Shown: piece after piece, positions 10,912 to 21,763 of the stretch | Position numbering within the stretch: position 1 is the stretch's first letter | Layout: each line of letters opens with the position of its first letter | Assembly (NCBI GenBank): GCA_029449235.1 | Contig: JANATG010000011.1 | Location: forward strand, 1,208,001 to 1,272,000 | Length of the DNA: 64,000 nucleotides | Reading direction: 5' to 3' | DNA from: Linnemannia schmuckeri | Lineage: Eukaryota > Mortierellomycota > Mortierellomycetes > Mortierellales > Mortierellaceae | The notes under the pieces: generated by a model | Told to the model about the DNA's origin: nothing | The model's input: the letters and a program-made list of their open reading frames with translations, nothing else | Database searches by the model: none | Program-made: the position numbers and the translations under genes

Positions 10912-11263
10912 CCGATATCGAAGAGGAAAGCCTTTCCCTCAATGTTTATGGGATCCAGCGACCTGTGAAGGTTGACTTTCTTGAGATGTGCCCGCCCGTG
11001 CTTCCGTAAGTAGTGCGCGGTGCCAAAGAGTTTGTGGGTTCTCATTTGCATTTGAAGGAGCATTGGTTCTGTTGCTATCAGTCGCTGAGGGGCGAGCGTC
11101 GTGTGTGGGCGCTGGTCCGAGAGCTGGTTGTATTGTTCTTTGGCATCTTCAAATGAAGACGGTGAGATGGAGTATGAAAAAGAGACGAGAGAACGTATGG
11201 TTTGTACATTGGTTATACGCAGATGATATCACAGATAACGTTGCCAAGAAATAAAGGAATCTG

Positions 11264-11349
11264 ACTGAATACCTCAGACATAGATTTTTAATTCAATAGA
11301 GTACTGGACTTTTGACAGGAAAAATCCCCACATTCAGGTGAAAAGAGTG
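11264..11349 (-). repeat. Right terminal inverted repeat of the pogo/Tigger-type element
   Basis: Partner of 9156-9241. It supplies the last codons of the open frame coming from the SWIM/MULE pseudogene, which shows that the MULE coding sequence was interrupted here. Confidence 0.9.
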
Positions 11350-14061
11350 TTGGAAGAGGCGACTGCAGCCTGTAGGTGCTCCAAGCTGCATGTCTTTGAC
11401 TTTTTGTTCATCAGCTGCGCCCATTGTTGCGGAGCTCTTTCTCTGCTCCTTCCGCCGGTGCCTTACCTCTTCCTCCCTCCTGGCCCTCTCATATTCGAGT
11501 TGGGTGTAAACCTGTGGGCTAAGTACCGCTAGTTGGTCTCTGAGTGAGTCTTGCTCGAGAATGCCGGCGTCATTATTGTTGTGGTTGTTGTCATTGTTGA
11601 TATTGCCGTTGGTATCACCGTTGGCGTTATGATTGGGACCATTGTTGAGATCGTCTGTCTGGTCCTTGATGATATCGGCCGACACAGACGGGCGAAGAAA
11701 GCGGCTGAGTCATAGGTCGTGAAACACATGCTCAGCAAGAAAAAGGTGCTTGCACGGAAGGGGTTTGCGCTTGGTGAAGTCGAGGCATGAACAGGAGAGG
11801 AGCTGGCCAGATCTGGCGACGACAACAAGGATATAATATGTATCTGGAGTGTTGGAGTCAAATGACTGCATGGAGATCTACACAAGAAGGGCAAGTTAAA
11901 AAAAAACCCATTGTGAGTGACATTTGGCTGAAGAAGGCGAGTTTGGAACGGTACTTGAGCACTCCATGGGCGAAGTCATACCCGTAAGCGTCCATCATCG
12001 CAGGGTTGGTCTCTATTGTAATCGATCTTGCGTTGTGCCTCGTCGAACGAAACCATGTCTGCCTTCTGCTTTCTCTTCTTGTCCCCCTTCCTCCAGGGTA
12101 TGGTCTGGAAGCCTCTCTTGGTCTAGAGGTATGCGAATCGAAACTCTCTATCTACTCGGTCTTGCAGTATATAAAACAAGCCGATCGATACGGAGATTCC
12201 GATCGCCACCAAGGTGATCACCCTTCAAACGAGCATGCCACGACTCTATCCAATTGTTGGTCGTAACAACTTGCCCATCCTAATGAAGAAAAAAATATAA
12301 GAACAAAGATAAAACAGATGTATGAGTAAAGTAATGGCAAAAGTGATGATCGACATGGAAAGTAATTGTGGCGCACCTTACCTCTCTGTGAGAAAACGTC
12401 CATTTCTCCAGCCTTCCCTCCTTGTTGAACCAGTTCTTCTGGATGAAATTGATCACCAGCGATGCGGCCGAATAAAGCTCTTTAAGCTTGATCCAGAGTG
12501 TCTGCTGTAGCTCGGGTGACCTGGCTCTGCGAACCCCATTCAAAAGGGGTCGCATCTCCTTCTTCTGTTCCTCCTGTGTGAATGAATGCAACATGGGTAC
12601 CATATTAGATCACCCAGAATATTGCCCGAGGATGCTACACGATATCAGGCCAAAAAGAGACAAAGAAACACCTACCGAGAACTTGACCAACTGTTTCTCC
12701 CACAGCTGACCGACATGAAAATCGCAGTAGTGGACCCTTTATCTCAGGAGAAACGGTCCCGATGGCGTGGGACTCGGCCTCGGCACAGTCCACCATGAAT
12801 GCATCCGTTTTCAGGCCACATTCGTTCTTCAGTCAGTCTAACCACCGAATAATAGGATATCTAATCATTGCAAGGTATAAAAAAAAGCATTCAGTCAAAA
12901 AAGAACGATACGCCGCACGGAGCATGATGCAGATATAGTTGTATATACCGAGATTCGGACTTGCACGCCATGAATGCGACAGGGATGCCTTGCTGGACGT
13001 CCTTGTCTTTGACGAGAAGCGTGAACAAGTACACTGAGTTGTGGATCTTGCTGCACTCTTCGATCGGCGCGGCGTCTTTTGCTGTCTTGTGAGTCAAGTC
13101 CATGCAGTAGATATTGGTGTTCTCGGACATGACCTGAAATAATGGAGGAAAAGGCCTGATAAGTAATCTTGTATGATCGAGGAGGAGTTAGTACGTATAC
13201 TGTCGGCATGTACAACGTTTACCTTCAGCTGGAATTTCGTAAACCACCCATACGCGAATCCAGTTACTGTTGCATCCTCAACGAACATGGTCTTGCCACC
13301 CTTATTCTCAATCTCCTTGAACCAAAGCTTGACGCTCTTGACAACGTCCTTGTCCTTCTGATAACCCATCCTTTTCTTCTGTAAAGCGCTTGTCGAACAT
13401 GGTTAGTGTTGATGAATAGCATGCCAGACATAGCTCCTTTGGAATAACCATGGGGCGCCTCCTCCATCTACATGGTATGAATAAAAGCATTGGATGTAGA
13501 AGTTAACAAAAGAAATAGGCAGTTTAAACTGTGTCCGGAAACAGGATATAAGTCAACACTCCTACCGCTTGCAGGCTCTGTTCATCGGATGTGATCCTAC
13601 TCGACAGAGAGCACCAATCACGACCCTGATCTATCATACGATGAACCCACTCGCGCTTGTTGCGAGCAAGAGGCGACTGTGCGCGATCGTCATCATGATT
13701 GTGCTTCCACATGTACCTTACCACTACCTTATCCTCCTCCCCAACGGGTTGTGCCATGAAAATCTGTGCCTTGTAGCGGAGTACGTGGTCCTTGTGCCTG
13801 CGACCTGTTTCCATGTTTTGAATGGAGGGGGGAGTATCTGGCTCGTCTTTCTGGGTTGTAGAAGGTGGAGTACTGATTGGGCCTATGCACCCAGAAGCCA
13901 GTTTGCCTCTCTCCCGCCCACCATATGCGAAACTCGTAGCAGGTAAAGGTGAATTCCCTGATGTTGGAGTCGTTGATTGAGAATTGTTGAGGTTTGATAT
14001 TATTCCTGAGGTCGTACTTGCGGTCTACGATCAGTACGTCCTTCAACTTGAAAGCAGACAT
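11350..14061 (-). pseudogene. SWIM/MULE-type transposase (copy B), frameshifted and 3'-interrupted
   Basis: The minus strand starts at the ATG at 14061 (MSAFKLKDVLIVDRKYDLRN) with a FAR1/WRKY-like region that includes RYMWKHNHD near 13700. The MULE core follows: NIYCMDLTHKT (~13090), QQGIPVAFMA (~12980), FMVDCAEAE (~12795), then NNWIESWHARLKGD (~12230), consistent with the D-D-E triad. The C-terminal SWIM finger is CSCLDFTKRKPLPCKHLFLA (~11720-11790), followed by an Asn/Asp-rich tail. Introns with good signals include 13111-13218 (approximate) and one near 13465-13570. Frame changes near 13870 and 13385 and a stop just after the SWIM finger show decay. The frame then enters the pogo-type element's terminal repeat at 11349, so the original end has been displaced. 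Confidence 0.75.
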
Positions 14062-14540
14062 TAGATGGAGCAGATGGCAGATGGGATGAGATAGAGTTGT
14101 GGTCGGTGCTGCGTTTGGCGCGTCCTAAGCTACCGCTTAGATACTCTTGCTAGGATCTCGTAGGAGGTCGTGCTCACATACGGCGCCGACCTCCATCTAT
14201 CTTAGGAAGTTACCATCGCTCTCAAGTAGCTACCATCGCTCTCAGTCCATTCCTGACCCTCCATAGATATGATTCTTAGCATAGGCGATCTCTCCCCAAC
14301 TCCCGATCCCCTATAAGATAGCTAGCTTAGCCTTAGACAATTCCTCACTTCTTTTGTTCCTTTTCTCTCATAAAGTTGTCTTCATCATATCTGTCTCCTT
14401 TTGGAATGTCCTTCCTGTATTGGATGTTCATCTTTCTCTGTATTATCTTCACACTCGTCCTTTTCGAACTCTACCTCAACAACTCCATTTCCCCTCTTTG
14501 TTTCGCCACTCTGCCCCTTAACAGTCCTCCCACGGCCTTC
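14062..14540. other. Spacer between MULE copy B and the SDR gene
   Basis: It holds a 20-bp-period direct repeat, with TACCATCGCTCTCA at 14211-14224 and 14231-14244, and a short palindrome CGGCGCCG near 14180. It may include the 5' end of the MULE element, but I see no matching terminal repeat. Confidence 0.4.
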
Positions 14541-15953
14541 TCATTCCAACACATCAGAGTGAAACACTGACAACGTGTCCTCAGGCATACCAACGGCAGC
14601 ATAACTGTACCGGACCAACTCCTCCTGGTTTCCGACATCATTCGAGGCAGGGTTGCGCTGTCTGATCCTCTCATCAAACCAATACTCGCCCGAGATACCC
14701 TCAACCTCCTCACTCAACGACAGGTACGCAAGCGTCCTGGCACCTCGCGTAGGGGACCTCAAAAAGTACTGGAACCCGATCGTGGTCAGGATGTAGAGGA
14801 GCCATGAGGACTTAAAGAGATTGGTATAGCACGCACCAGGGTGCAAACAGTTGACCGTAATGTTGGGATTAGTCTTGGCAAGCGATCGCGCCAAAGCGCG
14901 GACAAACATGACTGTCGCCAGTTTGGAACCACAGTAGTTGTTGATGCGGTCGTAGGCCTTGGCTGAGGTGATTCCTGGGTAGTTAATCTTGGATGTGCCG
15001 TAGTGTGCTGACGAGGCTGTCATCACAACACGCGCTTTGGGAGCTTTCTTAACGAGCGGAAGCAGGAGGACAGTTAAGTAAAAGTGTCCCAGGTGGTTGA
15101 TTCCAAACTGGCTGTCGTGACCCTCGGCCGTAGGTCTAAACTTTGGAAGATCCATCACACCCGCGTCTATAGACAAGAAAGAGAAGCGGCGTATTGCATT
15201 GGGTTAAACACCAATCCTTACTTTTACTCGTGTGCACCCTTCTAACGTTTCGCAGGGAGTACTTACTGTTGATGAGAAGATCGACAGTGTCGGTTCGCCG
15301 CGCGATCTCTCCAGCAAACTCTCGGACGTCTTTGAAGGATCCGAGATCCAGATACAGAAATTCGACAAGCATGTTCTTTGTCTTAGCCTTGATCGCCTCT
15401 ACCGCTCGGATCCCCATCTCTGTCGCTCTGTCACCTATTCGTCCGAAAATGAAAAAAATAAATTCCCACACAATTACCACATAGTTAGAAGCCATCTCAT
15501 AGGTACCAACATCGCAAGACAAAGAGTACTCAAACTCATACCAATGATAAGATGGTATCCAGCCTCAGCAACGGCCATAGCAGTCATGTATCCCAGTCCG
15601 TTCGCTCCACCCGTCAAAACCGCCACCTTGCGTCGCCCACCCTTGCTGACCGTGTCGGCAATAGCAATTTTGCTTGCCGCGATAGAGCTCTCGATCCTCT
15701 TCTCAACCGCAGGTCGACCTAGGTTCTTTTCGCCCAGAATCCATTCAGGAACATTCAAGAGGTAGACCTCGGCTAGCAAGATGGACACTTCGACGAGACG
15801 CTGTGGGATGTATCTCGATGTGGAGAGATAGACTGCTGTTCGGTCGAACAACGATCCACCACGTTGAGCATCAACTGTGAGAGGGGCGTAAACAATGGCG
15901 TTTGACCGGGTTGTTGCCGCATTTTTTGCTGGTGTCGATGTTTCAGTCATCAT
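14541..15953 (-). CDS. Short-chain dehydrogenase/reductase (SDR) family protein
   Basis: Three exons, 15542-15953, 15267-15434 and 14541-15166, give 401 aa. All classical SDR motifs are visible: the dinucleotide-binding TGGANGLG near residue 120, NNAG created across the second splice junction (LLIN|NAGVMDLP), the catalytic Ser in TASSAHYG, and YCGSK as YxxxK. A 110-residue N-terminal extension precedes the fold and includes a hydrophobic stretch that may anchor it to a membrane (VEVSILLAEVYLLNVPEW). The substrate cannot be told; the layout resembles retinol dehydrogenase/WWOX-like SDRs that use NADP(H). Its 5' end lies 927 bp from the divergently transcribed membrane-protein gene. Confidence 0.88.
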
Positions 15954-16879
15954 TTTTTTTTTGTAGCGTCGTTTGCTTTCGCTGCCCGAGTCCTGAAATA
16001 TGATTATTGCTGTTGCTGTAGTTCTTGTTGATTGGAGTCCTGGGCTTATGGTTTTTGTTGAAGAGAAAAGAAAAGAAAAAAAACAAAAAAAAGAAGTTGG
16101 GCGAGGGGAAAAGCTTTCCTCTTTTTCTTCTTGCTCTTCGCGCGGATGCGGTTGGTGCTTTTGTTGTGTTGCTGTTTGCTTTTTGTTTTAATTGTTATTT
16201 ACTATTTGTTACTGTCGCTCAGAGTAGCAAAGGATGGCTCCTCGTCGACCCGAGCCATTAACTATTTCTCCTGCATCAGTCCAGTTCTGTTCTGTTCAGT
16301 CCAGTTCAGTTTGATCCTTTACACTGAGCCTGAATTTTCCACAGAGGTACGAGCCATTGCTGCCACATCAAAAATTAAGCGACAGTAACGAAGGCAAATG
16401 TAAACTGTAAAGGGACTGTGCTTTCTGGACATGTTCACTTTCGACTTCGGCTCGGGAGGAGAAATGTTTTTTTGTTTTTTTGTTTCTTTGTTTCTTTGTT
16501 GGTTGTGGAGCACCACATCCGTCTCTCCTTCATACCCATGCGGGGTGCGGATGGATGAGGCTAATCTCATGTTCTTTTAGGCTAAAATACCCCATACCCA
16601 TCCTACCGCTTCCTGTCCTGTCTTTTTCACGGTCGCTCCACGTGTCAACAACATGATATGGAAGAAAGAAGGGAGAAAAAAAAAAGTGGATTAGCCGTGT
16701 TGAGAGAGGAGGATCTGGGAGTAAGCCACTTCCGTTTGTTCTTGTTCCGCCCTTGGAGGACCAGTATTTTAGTTTGACAACCTTCTTGCATTTTTGCTTT
16801 TCTCCTTTCTTTCTTCCGGTATCTCTTTCTTCTCCACACCTGAATTCTCTTACCAACAACAACTAGCCACCAGCAGGAA
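15954..16879. promoter_or_regulatory. Divergent intergenic region between the SDR and membrane-protein genes
   Basis: Two genes point away from each other here. The SDR side begins with a T-tract immediately before its ATG. The other side has a CT-rich leader (16795-16860) ending CAACAACAACTAGCC. Purine- and pyrimidine-rich tracts are frequent. No specific site is called. Confidence 0.4.
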
Positions 16880-17968
16880 ATGATTGAAGTGGACGTCTTT
16901 TGGAGTTTCTCCTTCGGAGCTATCTTCGCCGCATGCTCGGCCGGGTCCCTTAAGAACCAACCCGTCTTCTGGTCAACCCCCTCATTCGTTTACACCCTCC
17001 TCTTCCTCTCCCTAATCTTTGCTCCCTCGGGTCTCTTCCTCCTCTGGGACAACCCCGGCTGGGAATCCATGTTCCTCCTCGGCGACAAGAACGAGATCCA
17101 TGCCATCCTGCCCACCATCTTTGCTTTTACGAATGTCCTCCTGGGCATTATTGGTTACTATGTCACCTATACAAAGATCCGCAAGCACCGCGATGCACCC
17201 CAGTTGCCAATGTCCTATCACAAGTACTGGGTCCATGCTTACACTTGCTTCTGCGCCATCTTGGGGATGGGATACAACCGGTTTATGTATCCTCAGGACT
17301 ATGTCGCCTGGAGAGCTGGATTGACGTTCCCCTTGACCGCCTTCTTCACTTCCAGGATGCTATTCACTCTCTTGTCGATGGGAGTCATCCTCATCCCTGT
17401 ACGTCGTCACCACAATCATTCTTATCTCCTTTTGTTACTCAGGGAACAAGACCGCAACCTGACAGTCTTAGTAAAACAAACTTCCTCTCTCTTCGGAAAA
17501 TAGGCTGCATACATTCCTTGCTACATCTGGATGAAGAACGAGACTTTGCTCGCACCTGGCGACAAGTCCCGTTTCTTCTTGACTTGCATTTTTTACGCAC
17601 TCCAGGGCGTCACCTTGGTCTCCTCCTTGTTTGGCGCCTACATTGTTCGTTATCATGAAAAGGCTCCCAATGTCACATTCTTCAGCAACCTCTCGGATCT
17701 CTTTGATAACGGTGACATCCTCAACAGGAATAGCAAGTGGTCTCCTCTTCTCGGCTTCTGGGTCGCAGGTAAGGGAATGCGGGAAAAGATGAATGGCATT
17801 AATATGAGGTGATGAACGAACCCGTAATCTGTAACCTCCATGACCAACAGTTCCGTTTATCCTGGCACCTTACCAACAATAGAAACTGCTGTTATGGCGC
17901 TCGTCTTCTTGCCCATTTTCTTTGTTCCCTCCATCAAGACCACCGCCAAGACTCTCAAGACTCAATAG
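16880..17968 (+). CDS. Multipass membrane protein of unknown function
   Basis: Three exons, 16880-17398, 17504-17768 and 17883-17968, join in frame to 289 aa. Hydrophobic helices are evident at the N-terminus (FWSFSFGAIFAACSAG), around residues 35-55 (FVYTLLFLSLIFAPSGLFLL), 75-95 (AILPTIFAFTNVLLGIIGYYVTY), 120-135, 155-172, 190-215 and at the C-terminus (AVMALVFLPIFFV), so about seven segments. The last exon uses the acceptor at 17881-17882; an earlier acceptor at 17850 would end the protein after a few codons. The tail SIKTTAKTLKTQ is basic. I do not recognise the family. The fold suggests an integral membrane protein of the ER or another internal membrane. Confidence 0.75.
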
Positions 17969-18090
17969 ACACTTCATATGTATACACACGGAAAATACAT
18001 GCAATTATTGCACACTTGCCACGAACATGCCCTTTTTAATATATACAGCAAAAAATGAAAAAAAATGCAAGAGTAATGGTTGAAGTTCAC

Positions 18091-20140
18091 TCATGATGCT
18101 ACCTTCGCTGTTGCGCTCTCCCCAGGCAGTGCATCCTCATCCACTTCCATCGCCTCCGGTGGGTCCGAAGATTGCTTGGACGACTTGTCTGCGCTGCCGG
18201 GTGAAACTTCCTCTGCGTCATCCTCCATTTTTGTCTGGTCATCGCCGTTCACCTCCTTTAATGCCATGGCGCCCGTCGCTGTCTCACCGTTCTCTTGATC
18301 CTCCTGGGCCTCCTTGTCTCTTTGACTATTACGCGTCTCCTCGATCTTCGCCACCGGTTTCTCGCCTTGATCTGCAGACACATCGACCACTTCCTTCGGC
18401 TCACCAACTCCCTCAGACCCTGTCAGCGACAGCTGTGGCACTGGCTGCGGCTCGCCAATGCTCACAAGGATCGCTGTGAAATCGTCGTACTCTTGAATAG
18501 AGTCCGAATACAGACCGTTCATCCCCTCACGGTCAGCAAGAGTGCACACAATCCTCTGATAATTCCAGCCTCGGTCAATCTTGTCGCCCACAAACTGGCA
18601 GACTGCTGAGTTTTGCTCATGGATCTTTCCTCCACGCTGAACATAATCCCAAAGACCGTCCGATGCCATCAAAAGATAGCCATGCTGGATGCTGGTGATG
18701 TCGATAAAGGTGATGTCCGGCTTGCAGCTCAGCACTGGGTTGACGGGATCCAACTTGTATAATACATCTCCGATGCAGGCGCCCAGGTTGACAGATGCGC
18801 ACTGTCCGTTCCTGGTTCGATAGGGGATACCATACAAATTCGAGGCGCCGTCTTTGACTCGTATCCTGGCCTCCTTCAGGGATTGGCGGTGCTTCTTGTC
18901 GTTCTTGATCGTAGGGTCGAACCGAATCACCTTGTCGTCGTGCGTCACAAACTCGCCGCCGTTGGCATAGATCGTCTGGGCTAGGCGTTCCAAGGAAGGC
19001 GTGTGGTCCTCGCTGGCAAACTCGACGTTCCACCGCCCGATTGAATCCCGCGATCCAAGCATGGACCTGCTGTCGCCCACATTGATGCAGATGACCCACT
19101 TATCGATGAAGATGTTGACAATAAGAGTCGTGCCATCGCTACCAGGATCGTGAGGAATCTTCTTGGCCTTGTAGAGGAGATACTGTTGCTTCTTATAGTC
19201 CAAATATTCCTTGTCAATCAACCGAACAGCCTCTGTTATCTGACTCTTGACCAGTTCTTGAACACTTGGGAGAGAGATATCTTCAGGCCGGTACTTGCCC
19301 AAGATCACCTGCATCGCGCCGGGTATCGTTGCAATCACAAAGGACGAACATGCTCGGCCTCCATGACCATCCGTAATACAGAATAACCGTCCAAGAAAGC
19401 CGCCTTCGTGCCTCAAGTCCGCCACGGCATATCCGTCCTCGCAGTCAGTCTTTGGCAGTCGTTCGCGTCCACTGGTTCGAAGTCGAGGATAGGTATAACC
19501 GACCTGCTGCTCGACTGCAAACATCGAGGGCTCCTTTGTCAAATCCACCCCGTATTCAGCGCGCTTGTCGGGATAGTCGTTCTTCTCTAGTGCCTTCTGA
19601 CCCCTATTGTAAAATTAAATGAAGACATAAAATTATTATACAATTTTGCACCCCTGTAAGATTGTAACAACAGTGTCAAGTGCCCTCAGTATCTGCAGAC
19701 AATATACCTGAGATGTGCCATGAACTCTCCTGTTTGTGATGGGTTGATAGACAAGTTCATCAAAGCGGATTGGTTTATCTCAGTGTCGTAGACGTATCCC
19801 TTGGGGAGTTTCTTGAGGCCGTTGGGCATCTCCTTGACCTTTGGACGCGTTGAGCTTGAATTTGGTGAGCCTGTGCGAGCTCTCTTTGACGAAGAGGGTG
19901 AACCGGATTGGCCGTTTGATGCCTTGTGATTTCCATCCTCGTCTGAGCTGTCCGAGCTCATTGTGTCTGAGTCCCATGCAGCTACTGTTCTCCGTTTGGT
20001 GTGGGTTGAGCTTTCGCCATTGGTTGATCGCTTCACTTTGCGTCGTGCGTTGGTGACTGGCGCCTTGGGCTTAGAGCCCTTTTTTTCTGATTGATCGTAA
20101 TTTATAAATGTGGTTGTGATTAGCAAGGGGATAAAAATTC

Positions 20141-20174
<34 letters not shown>

Positions 20175-21127
20175 CCCGCGTACGCATCTTGACAAGTGTG
20201 CTCGCAAAGTGATGCCGCATAAGAGCATGTATTACCTGTGTCAGATGGATCCGTGTCGCCGCTTTCCGAGGGGAGCAGGGCCTGCTCTGCCATCCTGTAG
20301 TATGTTGTGCTGTTCATCTTTTGCTTCTCGATAGGTTCGAATGTTTTCAGTGCCGCCGAGAGCGCCAACGCTGTAGAAATCGCGCCTTGTACAGTTCCTT
20401 TTGGTGTTCGACCTCTAATAAGTTGAAAAGGCCCGTTATTTTGGTTAATGCATGAAAGTAGTGTAGTCACGCATTTAATGACTGAGGCTGCTGAATCACA
20501 TCACTTGCTTGTATTCTTACCCTAGGTTGGCCAGCTCGAAATGTCGAATACCATCTAAATGAAAATAGAAAGCAAACAGCGATACGAGTGATGAGTTAGC
20601 GCAATCTGTATTGTAACATTCTGAACTTGGCATGACTCGCGACAGGTATGCAGACTGTATGAGGTTTTCAACCTCTATCACTTACCAACAAGATCATTCG
20701 CGCTCTGCCATGCGTTTCCATACACAATTAGGACCTTGGAGATCGCGACAAACAGAGGGTTTCTGAGTTGCTCTGAGCGCAAATTAAAGTCTGTGAGGTC
20801 TGGCAATGGAGTCGAGACGGGTAGTGCTTGGAGTGGCTCGTGGAGCTGTACAGGAGAAGGGGCTGTCACAACCGCTTTTGACTTTTTTTTCCGAGAAGGT
20901 GCCTTTGACGACTCGGAAGAGGCCTCGACAGGCGTGGTCGATGAGGTAGTGGCGCCATTAGTCCCTCCAGGGCTCTTTGGTTCCTGTAATGTGCGCTCAT
21001 CTGGGGCTTGAGCAGGGTGCGATTCGTGGTTGTGTGGATGACTTGAGCTTATTGGGCTGGCTTGATCAGGCGAAGTTGACCGTGGTGCGGTGGTCGTGGA
21101 CGGGGACAAGGGTTCAGGGGTAGACAT
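18091..21127 (-). CDS. PP2C-type Ser/Thr phosphatase with an N-terminal winged-helix-like region
   Basis: Five exons (20686-21127, 20521-20554, 20236-20414, 19708-20086, 18091-19603) join in frame to 848 aa. The C-terminal half is a PP2C domain: KTDCEDGYAV, ITDGHGG, DGTT, NVGDSRSM, LMASDGLWDYV and EYDDFTAILV supply the metal-binding acids of PPM phosphatases. Residues about 120-200 (FVAISKVLIVYGNAWQSAND, then LANLGGRTPKGTVQGAIST) resemble a GDS1/HARE-type winged helix. Ser/Lys-rich disordered sequence with basic clusters separates the two parts, and a Glu/Asp-rich tail follows the phosphatase. The combination suggests a nuclear phosphatase. Intron 20087-20235 contains a 31-base homopolymer. 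CDK11 is divergently transcribed 636 bp away. Confidence 0.85.
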
Positions 21128-21193
21128 GTTATTGACTGGTTAATGGACAACAACAATGCTGAAAGGCAGCGAGCAAGGGGGAAAATAGAGGCG

Positions 21194-21227
<34 letters not shown>

Positions 21228-21763
21228 CGTCGACGTGAGAAAATAATGATCGAGTGGTGACTGATGCAGGTAATATTTTCAGCAACGCCGGTTCAGCCGA
21301 TTGTCAACACAAGGGGGAGGTGGATGTGAAGAAAGTGCCAGCGCCGTCGCGTAATGAAGAAATGCGAGCAAGCGTGGGATTCAAAGAACGATGCTGAGAA
21401 TGAAAAGGTAAACGAGTGGACGTGTTGAACGATCGAGACGGAATCAATGCGGTAGTAAGGAGAAAAGGGAAGAAAGAAGATGAAGAAAGAAACGAACAAA
21501 AAGATAAAAAGAAGGTAGAAAGGGAGCAAAGAGATGTCCTATTTATGATGATGGGGGGTGAAGAAGTAAAAGTAAAAGAAGGAAGAAAACAAAGCAAGAT
21601 GAACTCAAGAGGTGGTGGTGTTGAAGCTTGTTTGCTTCCAACGAGAGAGCGTGCGAGTGACTGCTTTAGTAGCCTAAGCCGCTTTCGTCTGACAAGAAAC
21701 CAAGAAACGCATGTAACCTTGCCCTTTAACCAGCACAGAGAATCACAGCAAACAGCAGCAACG
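21128..21763. promoter_or_regulatory. Divergent promoter region between the PP2C and CDK11 genes
   Basis: It contains a 43-base A tract (21194-21236), close to the PP2C start, and a long purine-rich leader on the CDK11 side. An open frame extends upstream of the CDK11 ATG through purine-rich DNA; I treat it as leader. Confidence 0.5.

Larger units (their letters stand above)
9156..11349 (-). mobile_element. pogo/Tigger-type DNA transposon with 86-bp terminal inverted repeats
   Basis: The ends 9156-9241 and 11264-11349 are inverted copies matching at about 78 of 86 positions. Both start CACTCTTTT and end with TTCAGT. They bracket exactly one decayed DDE transposase on the minus strand. The element is 2194 bp long. 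No TA target duplication is visible; both flanks begin with TT, which is not informative. The right end lies inside the 3' part of the SWIM/MULE pseudogene, so this element appears to have landed there. Confidence 0.85.

Noticed and set aside
17851..17911. Use of the CAACAG acceptor at 17850 in the membrane-protein gene
   Set aside because: It leads to a stop after about ten codons; the later acceptor gives a hydrophobic helix and a natural end.
21416..21763. N-terminal extension of CDK11 in the same frame
   Set aside because: It has no clear ATG at its start, is purine-rich leader in composition, and the ATG at 21764 has a better context.
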